Assembly: GCF_020514095.1 (NCBI RefSeq)
Contig: NZ_VTKY01000010.1
Coordinates: 1 to 43,216, forward strand
Direction: 5' to 3'
Length of the DNA stretch: 43,216 bases
Source: Synechococcus sp. MU1643
Lineage (GTDB): Bacteria; Cyanobacteriota; Cyanobacteriia; PCC-6307; Cyanobiaceae
Below, in pieces: positions 34,915 to 42,665 of the stretch. Both the position numbers and the translations under genes were made by a program. Position 1 is the first letter of the stretch; each line of letters opens with the position of its first letter. Under the pieces are notes generated by a model. That model did no database searches. It was not told the origin of the DNA and worked only from the letters and a program-made list of their open reading frames with translations.

Positions 34915-34968
34915 TCAGCCGGCGTTCTCCGCGATCAGCAGACCCTGGATCAAACAACTGGAAATCAT
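34915..34968 (-). CDS. Possible 17-aa peptide with strong ribosome-binding site
   Basis: ATG at 34968 opens a 17-codon frame (MISSCLIQGLLIAENAG). AGGAGGAGG lies five nt before it, the strongest Shine-Dalgarno in the window and uncommon in cyanobacteria. The peptide is mildly hydrophobic in the middle and ends in a small acidic/Asn tail. A structured leader lies upstream and a GC hairpin downstream, so the unit looks complete. I know no family. It could be a small protein, a leader peptide, or an incidental frame in an sRNA. Confidence 0.4.
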   Translation of the reverse strand: MISSCLIQGLLIAENAG

Positions 34969-35006
34969 GGACACCTCCTCCTGAAGGATTGTGAATGCCG
35001 GCAACG

Positions 35007-35035
35007 CCTTCGGAGTTGTGCCCACCTCCCGAAGG
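35007..35035 (-). other. Leader hairpin upstream of the 17-aa frame
   Basis: CCTTCGG at 35029-35035 and CCGAAGG at 35007-35013 are a perfect 7-bp inverted repeat; with one bulged G the pairing extends to nine pairs. An alternative fold, CUUCC-UUCG-GGAGG, uses the same segment. Two mutually exclusive folds ahead of a strong ribosome-binding site are what an attenuator or riboswitch-like leader would show, but this is speculative. Confidence 0.35.
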
Positions 35036-35111
35036 AAGCTCACACCTCTCCACGCCACTGCATCCTGAACACAAGGACCATACTCAGTTTTTAATCAGAT
35101 GAGAGCCACCC

Positions 35112-36707
35112 ATGCGCTCCGGCTCAGCTCCTGACGCAGCACCCTGGATCGCATTGGTGGGACTTGGATTGGCCGCCGCCGTTCTGGCCCTAATCGGCCT
35201 CGGCGATCTCCCTTTGCGGGACTTCGATGAAGCCACCGTGGCCCGGGTGTCCCTGGAATTCCGCCACGGACTCGGAGAAGCCCCGTTGCTGCCAACCCTC
35301 TGGGACAGGCCTTACCTCAACAAGGCCCCTGGTCTGCACAGCCTGATCGCCCTCGTGATCGGAGCAACAACCCAACCCGACCAGCTCCCTTCAGAGTGGA
35401 CGATCCGTCTGGCACCGGCCTTGCTGTCGTGCCTGGTGGTGCCCCTTGGAGGCTGGCTGCAATGGACGCTGCGGCCTGGGGATCGCTCCAGCGCCCTCGC
35501 CACCAGCGTGATTCTGCTGACGTTGTTGCCGGTAGCCCGACACGGACGTCTGGCCATGCTGGATGGCACCCAGCTGTCTGCCATGGCTCTGCTTTGGCTG
35601 GCCCTGCTGAAGCTCAACTGCAGCCGAACCAGCGCACTCTGGGGGGCCGTCGCCGGCCTGATGGCCAGCGCCATGCTGCTGCTCAAAGCCCCGCTGCTGA
35701 TGCCCGCGGCAGTGGCCGCCGGTTTGGCACTGACCTGGGGCCAGGAGTGGAGATGCTGGAACAACAGATCGGCAGCCCTTATCGGAATGCCGCTGGGCCT
35801 GGCACCGGGGATCGGCTGGCATCTCTGGCATGCCCACATCCGAGGCAGCGAAGCGCTCTGGCTCTGGGGCGGTGATGGCGCTGGGCGGGTTCTTCTGGAT
35901 GCTGGCGAGGGCAGTGATCTGGGCTGGCGGGTCCCGGTGATCGAAGTGCTGGAGGGAGGATGGGCCTGGCTGCCGCTGCTGCCCTTCGCCCTGGTCTGGG
36001 CCTGGCGGTGCCGTCAGAGCCGTTGGGGCCGTTGGTCTCTGTCCTGCCTGCTCACTTTGGCCGGGGCCATTCTTCCCCTGCGCACCCAGCTCCCCTGGTA
36101 CAGCCATCCTCTCTGGCTGCCCATTGCTCTCCTCTGTGCTCCGCTGCTCGCTTGGCTGGTGGAGCAGCCCTCTTCTTCGTCGAATTCAGCTGGCAATCCA
36201 AAGCCCCCCTGGCGCTGGTTGCTGATGCAGCTTCCTTCGTTCTGGTGCGGACTCGGACTGCTGCTCCTGTTGCTTTGGCTGAGCAGCTTCAGCAGCATCG
36301 GCAGCGGCCTTGCGCCCTACCGCAGCCTGGCGGTTGTACTGGGCCTCGGCTGGTGTATGGGCGGATGGTGGCTGCGCTCTGGCGCACCACAGCGACGACA
36401 ACTGGGGGTGATCTGCCTCAGCTGCGGCAATGTGGCAGCCCTGACCCTGCTGTTTCACTCCCCCCTGTGGTTGTGGGAGCTCAACGAAACCTGGCACGTA
36501 GAACCTGTGGCAGCCCTGGCCAGAGCCAACCCTGGAAGCGAGATCAGGCTGAGGGGTTACGACGAACGTCCCAGCCTGAACTGGTATGCCGAACAACGCA
36601 TTCAGCGCTTCAAAGGTGGCCCAGGCCGCCGTCTCAGCGACAAGACCCAGAAGGACTGCATCACCGAAGGCCAGGCGGGGCGATGGACCCTGTCCAACTG
36701 TCGGTAA
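35112..36707 (+). CDS. GT39/ArnT-like membrane glycosyltransferase
   Basis: A 531-residue GT-C protein with about 12 hydrophobic segments. After the first helix comes the ArnT/PMT-type acidic motif LRDFDEATVARVS (D39-E40), and then the periplasmic-loop phrase LPTLWDRPYLNKAPGLHS, typical of family 39 enzymes that use polyprenyl-phosphate sugars. A short soluble tail ends with GRWTLSNCR. The likely role is adding a sugar (or aminosugar) to a lipid or protein outside the cytoplasm. The next gene, DPM1-GtrA, starts 23 nt later on the same strand, so the two are probably cotranscribed. Confidence 0.87.
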   Translation: MRSGSAPDAAPWIALVGLGLAAAVLALIGLGDLPLRDFDEATVARVSLEFRHGLGEAPLLPTLWDRPYLNKAPGLHSLIALVIGATTQPDQLPSEWTIRLAPALLSCLVVPLGGWLQWTLRPGDRSSALATSVILLTLLPVARHGRLAMLDGTQLSAMALLWLALLKLNCSRTSALWGAVAGLMASAMLLLKAPLLMPAAVAAGLALTWGQEWRCWNNRSAALIGMPLGLAPGIGWHLWHAHIRGSEALWLWGGDGAGRVLLDAGEGSDLGWRVPVIEVLEGGWAWLPLLPFALVWAWRCRQSRWGRWSLSCLLTLAGAILPLRTQLPWYSHPLWLPIALLCAPLLAWLVEQPSSSSNSAGNPKPPWRWLLMQLPSFWCGLGLLLLLLWLSSFSSIGSGLAPYRSLAVVLGLGWCMGGWWLRSGAPQRRQLGVICLSCGNVAALTLLFHSPLWLWELNETWHVEPVAALARANPGSEIRLRGYDERPSLNWYAEQRIQRFKGGPGRRLSDKTQKDCITEGQAGRWTLSNCR

Positions 36708-36730
36708 CCTGAGCCCGACTGGAGCCCACT

Positions 36731-37861
36731 GTGTCGTCCACCGCGGAACGTGAAGGAACGACAAGCCAAAGCGGCCTGTCCATCGTGTTGCCCACCTTCA
36801 ACGAGGGCGGTTCCATCCGCCAGGTGATCGAATCCCTGCTGCACCTAGGGACAGATCTTCCGCTTGAAATACTTGTCGTTGATGACGATTCCCGCGATGG
36901 CACCCCTGATCTGGTTCGCGCCCTTGCCCGCCAAGACCCCAGGATCCGGATCATCCAACGGGTGGGACGCTCCGGACTGGCCAGCGCCATCAAGGAAGGC
37001 TTGATCGCAGCCCTCTATTGCACCGCTGTGGTGATGGACAGCGATGGCCAGCACGAACCTGCCTCCGTTGAAGAAGCCGTGCAGCTGCTAAATCGAGAGG
37101 GACTGGACCTTGTGGCGGGGAGCCGCTTCCTCGACCACTCCGAAATACGAGGCCTCAGCGATCGACGCACCGATGGCTCCAACCTTGCCAACCGTCTGGC
37201 CCGTTGGAGCCTGCCAAGGTCATACCGGCACGTCACCGATTGCATGAGCGGCTTCATCGTGCTGCACCTCAACCGCTGCCTGCCGCTGGTGCGTCAAGTG
37301 GATGTGAACGGCTTCAAATTTTTCTATGAACTCCTGGCCATCAGCCGCGGGCGCTTGCAGGTGGGAGAGATTCCTCTGCGCTTTCAGCCGCGGCTGCACG
37401 GCAGCTCCAAACTCGATCTCGCCGTCCTCTGGGACTTTGTCGTATCTTTGATTCACACCGCAACCCTGCGACTGCTTCCTCGGCGGGCGATCAGTTTCGG
37501 GCTTGTGGGCGCCTCAGGCGTGGTGGTGCAGCTGCTGTCCACAGCACTGCTAATGGGCCTGTTCAACCTGGCGTTTCAGCAAGCACTTCCAGTGGCCGTG
37601 ATCACCGCCGCAAGCTCGAACTATCTGGTAAACAACGCTCTGACCTTCCGCGACCGACGCCAGAGCGGACGTCAACTAATCCAGGGGTTGCTGAAATTCC
37701 TACTGGTGGCATCTCTGCCCGCGCTTGCCAACATTGGCCTTGCCACAAGCTTTTACAAGCTGATACAGGACCATGCCCTGTGGGCTCAACTGGTCGGGAT
37801 TGTGGTCGTCTATGTCTGGAACTATGCGGCCTCATCCCGCTTTGTCTGGAACAATCCCTAG
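36731..37861 (+). CDS. DPM1-like polyprenyl-phosphate glycosyltransferase fused to GtrA
   Basis: A 376-residue fusion. The N-terminal GT2 domain of the dolichol/undecaprenyl-phosphate mannose synthase type has LSIVLPTFNEGGSIRQVI, LEILVVDDDSRDGTPDLV (D51-D53) and VVMDSDGQHEP. A GtrA domain (about 245-375) has four transmembrane segments: FGLVGASGVVVQLLS, ASSNYLVNNALTFRDRR, and ending VYVWNYAASSRFVW. It would charge polyprenyl phosphate with a sugar and help translocate it, supplying donors to the neighbouring GT39 enzymes. It starts with GTG 36731. The following gene overlaps its end by about 38 nt. Confidence 0.93.
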   Translation: MSSTAEREGTTSQSGLSIVLPTFNEGGSIRQVIESLLHLGTDLPLEILVVDDDSRDGTPDLVRALARQDPRIRIIQRVGRSGLASAIKEGLIAALYCTAVVMDSDGQHEPASVEEAVQLLNREGLDLVAGSRFLDHSEIRGLSDRRTDGSNLANRLARWSLPRSYRHVTDCMSGFIVLHLNRCLPLVRQVDVNGFKFFYELLAISRGRLQVGEIPLRFQPRLHGSSKLDLAVLWDFVVSLIHTATLRLLPRRAISFGLVGASGVVVQLLSTALLMGLFNLAFQQALPVAVITAASSNYLVNNALTFRDRRQSGRQLIQGLLKFLLVASLPALANIGLATSFYKLIQDHALWAQLVGIVVVYVWNYAASSRFVWNNP

Positions 37862-39359
37862 GCCGGCCTGGCTACCCATCGGCCTGGGAAGCCTGCTGCG
37901 GCTGGTGCAGATCTGGATGCCGGTGCTGGGGGTCCACAGCTGGAGGCAGGCCGACACCGCCGCAATGGCAAGACATTTCGCTGAACAAGGCACCCCCATT
38001 TGGCTTCCACAAATCGACTGGGGCGGTGCAAGCGCCGGATTCGTGGAGTCGGAGTTTCCCATCTACCCCTTTCTGGTGAGCCGCCTTTATGCGCTGGTCG
38101 GCCTTCACGAGTGGCTAGGCCGCGGTCTGTCGGTGCTCTGCAGCGCCTTGACCATCTGGCTGGTGATGCGCTTTGGCCGGCGTTGGTTCAACCCCCAAGC
38201 TGGGTGGTGGGGGGGTCTGGTCTTTGCCATCGCACCTTTGGGGGTGTATTTCGGGCGCGCCTTTCAAGCCGAAGCCCTATTGCTGCTCTGTGCCGCAGGG
38301 GCCCTGGAGAGCCTGAGCCTCTGGAATGAACGACGGTTGCCCTGGTCCATGGGCTTGAGCTGGTTGTGCTTCACAACTGCCGGGCTAATAAAAGTGATCC
38401 CCCTGCTCTGGCTGGGGCTACCCCTGCTGATGGTTCAGCTCAGCTCCAATCCACAAGGCCAGGCCCCACCCCTTCGCACCCTGCCTGGCCGGGTACTTCG
38501 CCTGCTGAAATATCCGGGCTTCTGGCTGTACATAGGCACCAGCCTGTTGACGATCGCTAGCTGGTACTGGCATTCCCATCAACTGGGCCAAGCCAGTGGT
38601 CTGAGCTTCGGTTTCTGGGGATCGGGAACCGATCGCAGCAGCATCAGTCTTCTGCTGGACCTCAACGGCTGGATCAACCTCCTGCTGAGGGTGGGCCTTC
38701 GTGTTCTGGTGTTGGTGGGAGTGCCGTTCCTGCTGATCGGCTTCAAATCAAGCTGGTGCAGCGCGGGTGGGCAAATCGCCATCAGCGGCGTAGTTGGAGT
38801 GCTGCTCTGCACAATCGCCACCATGCGTGCAAGCACAGTTCACGAGTACTACCAACTACCGCTGCTGCTGTTCAGCTCCCCATTAATCGGCTTGGGCTGG
38901 CAAACCTGGTACAAACAAAGGCCCCGCTGGCAGCCTCGATCATTGCTATGCCTTGCCCTGGCGGTAAGCCTCACAGTTCTCTCAGTGGATTACTGGGCTC
39001 TGGAGTATCGCCAGCGAGAGGCGTGGATGCCGTTAGCCCTCACCATCCGCAGGGATCTGCCCAGCGACGCGCGGATTGTGAGTATTACCAGCACCGATCC
39101 CACTCTGCTCAACCTGGCTCGCCGTCAGGGCTGGCTGATCTCCAGCAAACACCTCACACAAGAGCAATTGCAGCACTGGAAACATGCTGGAGCCAGCCAT
39201 CTGGCCGGCAGCTTCGTGTGGGACAACACCTACCGACCGATGCCGGAACAGCAGCAACAGCTCCTGCAGGAGATGGTGGACGCAAGCCCACGCGCCTGGG
39301 TGGACCCGCGCAGCAAGACCTACCTGATCCCGATCGATGATCTCCAGTCCGAGCAATGA
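37824..39359 (+). CDS. GT39-like membrane glycosyltransferase
   Basis: A GT-C protein of about 511 residues with a first loop GVHSWRQADTAAMARHFAEQG, which holds the family acidic residue in a WRQAD context. About ten transmembrane segments follow, and then a C-terminal soluble part (RRDLPSDARIVSITSTDPTLLNLARRQGW). The start is uncertain because the frame is open well into the previous gene; ATG 37824 gives 38 nt of overlap, and a TTG at 37842 would also do. It lies in a run with DPM1-GtrA upstream and the DUF2079 protein downstream (23-nt overlap), consistent with one transcript. Confidence 0.84.
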   Translation: MRPHPALSGTIPRPAWLPIGLGSLLRLVQIWMPVLGVHSWRQADTAAMARHFAEQGTPIWLPQIDWGGASAGFVESEFPIYPFLVSRLYALVGLHEWLGRGLSVLCSALTIWLVMRFGRRWFNPQAGWWGGLVFAIAPLGVYFGRAFQAEALLLLCAAGALESLSLWNERRLPWSMGLSWLCFTTAGLIKVIPLLWLGLPLLMVQLSSNPQGQAPPLRTLPGRVLRLLKYPGFWLYIGTSLLTIASWYWHSHQLGQASGLSFGFWGSGTDRSSISLLLDLNGWINLLLRVGLRVLVLVGVPFLLIGFKSSWCSAGGQIAISGVVGVLLCTIATMRASTVHEYYQLPLLLFSSPLIGLGWQTWYKQRPRWQPRSLLCLALAVSLTVLSVDYWALEYRQREAWMPLALTIRRDLPSDARIVSITSTDPTLLNLARRQGWLISSKHLTQEQLQHWKHAGASHLAGSFVWDNTYRPMPEQQQQLLQEMVDASPRAWVDPRSKTYLIPIDDLQSEQ

Positions 39360-40731
39360 CTCCCGGCGATCGCGCCCGCAGAGCTGCCCCCCGCTGCTGA
39401 TAGTCCTGTCTGTAGGGCTAGGTCTGCTGCTCTGGGGCATCACGGCGGCACGCCATGGCCTGCTGCAAAGCAATGCCTACGACCTGGGGCTGTTTGATCA
39501 GTGGGCCTGGCTGATCGGCTCAGGGGCAGCGCCCATCTCCTCGATGGAGCATGTGCATGTGATGGCCGATCATGGCGCCTGGATGCTCTATCTGGCGGGC
39601 GGGGCCTATCGAATCCTGCCGAGCATCCATTGGCTCCTGGCCAGTCAGGCACTGGCCCTGAGCATCACTGCGGTGCCGATTTGGTGGCTCACACAGCAGG
39701 CGGGTTTGGGACCTCGGCAGTGCTGGCTGGTCTGCGCACTGTGGTGGCTGCAGCCGGTGGTGTTCAACGCCGCTCTGTTTGATTTTCACCCCGAAACCTG
39801 GGTGATGCCCGCCTTCGCTCTGGCGCTCTGGGCCGAGCGCAACAGCCGACCCCAGATCTGGTTTGGCTTGCTGCTGCTAATGCTGGGCTGCCGCGATGGC
39901 TTGTTACTGATAATCGCTGGCATGGCCATCGATCTTGCTTACCGGCGGCGTTGGCGCTGGAGCCTGGCGGCCTGGGGCCTGAGCATCGGCTGGCTGCTGA
40001 TGCTCAGCCGTTGGCTCTACCCACTGCTCCGGGATGGGGAAGGCCCCAAAGCCGCATCGCGAATGTTCAACCATTTGAACGGCGATCCGCTCACGGTTCT
40101 CAGTGGCCTGGATTGGGCCGGAGGAGCTGAATATCTGCTGCTGCTTTGCCTGCCCTGCATCGCCCTGTGGCGTCGGACCTCGCTCAGCACGTTGCTGATC
40201 GGACTTCCGCTGGTGCTGGTGAATCTGCTCTCGGCATCCGCGAGCTACCGCACCCTTGTGCATCACTACAGCCTGCCCCTGGCACTGGTGGCCGTGGTGG
40301 CCTGCATCGATGGCCTGCAGGAAAAAGCCCAGCCCCAGCGGAGCTTTCCCTGGATGCTGTGCTGGGCGGTGGCCTGTTGGCTGGCGCTGGCCAAGCCCTG
40401 GTTCTTCTCCGGGCCCTACCTGACGCGAGTGCCCCAGCTAAAAGGCGTTGGTGAAGCGCAGGCTCTGATCCAACCGGAAGACGCCGTGCTCACCACGAGC
40501 TATCTGGTTCCACAGTTCAGCCAACGGATCAACGTCGGCTTCCCGAAGACCAAACAGGTCATTGCGGAGTGGAACGTGCTGCTGCTCAATCCCAATGACC
40601 CAGGCTGGGGTTCGAGCCGAACAATCCAGGAAAGCTTACTTGCTCAAGCGAAGGCAAGGAGCTGGACATGCCGTAGCTGGCTTTCGGGACTGGTGCTGTG
40701 TCGAGAACAAGCAGTTTCAAATCATGAGTGA
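39337..40731 (+). CDS. DUF2079 family membrane protein
   Basis: A 464-residue multi-span membrane protein of the DUF2079 family, distant GT-C-like proteins. Family phrases are seen: SNAYDLGLFDQWAWL, HVHVMADHGAWMLYLAGGAYRI, and LFDFHPETWVMPAFALALW. The C-terminus (TSYLVPQFSQRINVGFPKTK, then DPGWGSS) is the soluble tail. The function is not established; a glycosyltransferase or transport role is suspected from the fold. It is the last plus-strand gene before the abrupt shift to AT-rich DNA at about 40.73 kb. Confidence 0.87.
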   Translation: MISSPSNDSRRSRPQSCPPLLIVLSVGLGLLLWGITAARHGLLQSNAYDLGLFDQWAWLIGSGAAPISSMEHVHVMADHGAWMLYLAGGAYRILPSIHWLLASQALALSITAVPIWWLTQQAGLGPRQCWLVCALWWLQPVVFNAALFDFHPETWVMPAFALALWAERNSRPQIWFGLLLLMLGCRDGLLLIIAGMAIDLAYRRRWRWSLAAWGLSIGWLLMLSRWLYPLLRDGEGPKAASRMFNHLNGDPLTVLSGLDWAGGAEYLLLLCLPCIALWRRTSLSTLLIGLPLVLVNLLSASASYRTLVHHYSLPLALVAVVACIDGLQEKAQPQRSFPWMLCWAVACWLALAKPWFFSGPYLTRVPQLKGVGEAQALIQPEDAVLTTSYLVPQFSQRINVGFPKTKQVIAEWNVLLLNPNDPGWGSSRTIQESLLAQAKARSWTCRSWLSGLVLCREQAVSNHE

Positions 40732-40977
40732 CATCACCGCGGGAATAAACACATCTGCATTTCACCAAAAGCAACAAGTGATTCAAGAAATCGAATAAAC
40801 CCCTGCCATAGGCCCAAGAAGTTGAAGGCAAGAGAAAAACAAAGACTCAAACAACATCTCCTACGACGCAAAATCAAACGACGAAAAACTCGATCGCACA
40901 TCATTCTTGGAATAAAAAAGAAGGAGATCCAAGCCAGAGCAGATATTGTTGAAAAAAGATTATCACCAAATTCCTTC
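40732..40977. other. AT-rich gap at the composition boundary
   Basis: This 246-bp stretch separates the convergent DUF2079 and AT-rich GT39 genes. It is A-rich on the plus strand, with no recognisable terminator hairpin. A basic Lys/Arg-rich plus-strand frame (40822-41028) runs antisense into the GT39 gene and is rejected. No direct repeat, tRNA remnant or integrase is visible at the boundary. Confidence 0.5.
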
Positions 40978-42540
40978 TTACCTAAAGTAAGTTTTCTCGA
41001 ACAAGCCATTGGCAAATTGTTGCGATAATTTGTCTTTCGCTTCGCCAGGAATAACTAAGCACTTCTTCGAAAAGGACCGAAGATCTTTCGACCCATCCAA
41101 TACATAGGACTTGTCTAAGTAAAATTTCAAAACAGTCAAATCTTTACTAGACAAACCATAGAGATACACACCAGACGAACGGCACTCAGCATTTATCACA
41201 CTAGCTAACGACTTTAGTTCTTTATTAGTACTCCATATCAGACCTCCTCCCGCCAAAGCAGAAAGAGACAAAAACTGAGAGACAAAAATCACAAGAAATA
41301 ATGCAAATGGAGTCACCTTTTTCAGAAAAAGTATTTTAAGACTAAAAGTACAAAAACACAATAACGAGCAAACAAGCAGAACGAAAAATGCAAAATAAAT
41401 CGAGGCCTCTATTACACCTCCTGGTCGCAATAGATAAATCAGACAAGCCCCCAGCAAATAAAGGAGCCCTAAGAAGGCAATAAAATAAGCCTCAAACTTA
41501 AATTGTCGACTCTTTGAAGAAAGATCTATACGGGCTATATTTAAAGCAAAGAAAGGAACAAGTGGAATCAAATAATGATAATGCCTCGTACCCATCAATG
41601 ATAATGTTGATAGATATATCAGCGGAAACAACACCGCAAGAGAATTGATCTCACTTTTCAACGAAGCAAAAACTGACGGCGATAGACCCTTTTTTACAGA
41701 TTTAGCATTCGAAAGAATAATAAGAAATAGAGGAAAAGTAAGGAGTAAAGCCCTCGAAAAATAGAAAGAAATACTCGGGAATGCTCCGAATCCAGTCGCA
41801 CCAACCTTCTTAGAGGCAAAAGAAAATAACGACAGCAGTCCAGCGCTGCCATGATCAATAAAAACAGCATGTAAGTTTAACAGCAATGGGAAAGAACCCA
41901 AAAGCACACCAAAAAAAGTCCAGGCCCAAAAAGATACAGATTTATAGTAGTATCGAGAAAGAATCAACGGCACCAACGAAATGATAGGGATAAGCGCAAC
42001 AAAACTGCGCACAAAAAAAGCCAGGGAAATGCATACCCCAAGGCCAATCATTTTTAAGCGGCTTGACAAATAAGATGACTCATTTATTGATACCAAGAAA
42101 TGTACCTGGGCAATTACAATCAAAACAAAAAACATATCCGGACCTGATGTGCGCGAATATTGAAAGTAAAGAGGTGTAGCCAACAATGCCAATGACGCAA
42201 CAAAAGATCTGCGCGAATTAAAGTATCGCCGCGAGACAAAGTAGAATAAGCTTGTGGCAATTATTGCCGATAAAATACTCGGCAATCTAGCTGCCCAATC
42301 GCTGACACCAAAGAGCTTAAAGCTACTCGCAATTGGCCAGTATGATCCAACTGTCTTATGATGAGGAGTTAAAAATGGTGAAAGCCAATCCCCAGACTCG
42401 AAAAGAAGTTTGGCTCTTCTTGCGTATAAACCCTCATCGTGAGCAACCAAGCTTTGCGTATCGAACCAAAATAGAGTTATGAACGAGATCAACAGCAAGA
42501 TAAATATAATTAGAACATGGCAGTGCGTCTGATGTTTCAT
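40978..42540 (-). CDS. AT-rich GT39-like membrane glycosyltransferase
   Basis: A GT-C protein of about 520 residues. It has the clearest GT39 opening of the window: LVAHDEGLYARRAKLLFESGDWLSPFLTP, followed by KTVGSYWPIASSFKLFGVSDWAARLPS. The Asp-Glu after the first helix is the catalytic motif of ArnT/PMT-type enzymes, and about twelve hydrophobic segments follow. Codon use and base composition are much more AT-rich (many Phe, Ser, Ile, Lys) than the rest of the window, so recent transfer or island residence is likely. ATG 42540 (MKHQTHCHV) was chosen over a TTG at 42591. Tail-to-tail with the DUF2079 gene. Confidence 0.9.
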   Translation of the reverse strand: MKHQTHCHVLIIFILLLISFITLFWFDTQSLVAHDEGLYARRAKLLFESGDWLSPFLTPHHKTVGSYWPIASSFKLFGVSDWAARLPSILSAIIATSLFYFVSRRYFNSRRSFVASLALLATPLYFQYSRTSGPDMFFVLIVIAQVHFLVSINESSYLSSRLKMIGLGVCISLAFFVRSFVALIPIISLVPLILSRYYYKSVSFWAWTFFGVLLGSFPLLLNLHAVFIDHGSAGLLSLFSFASKKVGATGFGAFPSISFYFSRALLLTFPLFLIILSNAKSVKKGLSPSVFASLKSEINSLAVLFPLIYLSTLSLMGTRHYHYLIPLVPFFALNIARIDLSSKSRQFKFEAYFIAFLGLLYLLGACLIYLLRPGGVIEASIYFAFFVLLVCSLLCFCTFSLKILFLKKVTPFALFLVIFVSQFLSLSALAGGGLIWSTNKELKSLASVINAECRSSGVYLYGLSSKDLTVLKFYLDKSYVLDGSKDLRSFSKKCLVIPGEAKDKLSQQFANGLFEKTYFR

Positions 42541-42665
42541 TGATCTTAGATGGGTAGCATTTTCTTTGAAAATATCTTCTTGGATTAGCAAAATCTAATT
42601 GCTACAGCAATTCTCATCGAATACCTCCAAGAAATTTATTTTTCGGCTTGACCTCCTGGAAAATA
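42541..42665. other. AT-rich spacer
   Basis: 125 bp between two minus-strand genes. It presumably holds a promoter for the GT39 gene. No hairpin terminator or recognisable small gene is seen. Confidence 0.4.

Larger units (their letters stand above)
34678..35111. other. 434-bp intergenic region between porin and GT39
   Basis: The longest non-coding stretch in the window. From the porin side it contains the Yfr1-complementary Shine-Dalgarno, a leader hairpin, paired dyads, a 13-bp GC hairpin (34833-34860), a 17-codon minus-strand frame with a strong ribosome-binding site (34915-34968) and a leader hairpin (35007-35035). Next to the GT39 gene there is an AT-rich patch (about 35080-35100) with possible -10 elements in both directions. 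A plus-strand open frame across 34751-34984 has no start signal and no family, and I do not accept it. Confidence 0.6.

Noticed and set aside
34751-34984. 77-codon plus-strand frame in the porin upstream region
   Set aside because: No start signal or family; it crosses the GC hairpin and the strong minus-strand ribosome-binding site, which explain the sequence better.
40822-41028. 68-codon Lys/Arg-rich plus-strand frame at the composition boundary
   Set aside because: TTG start with no ribosome-binding site, overlaps the GT39 gene by 51 bp antisense, and its basic composition follows from A-rich DNA.
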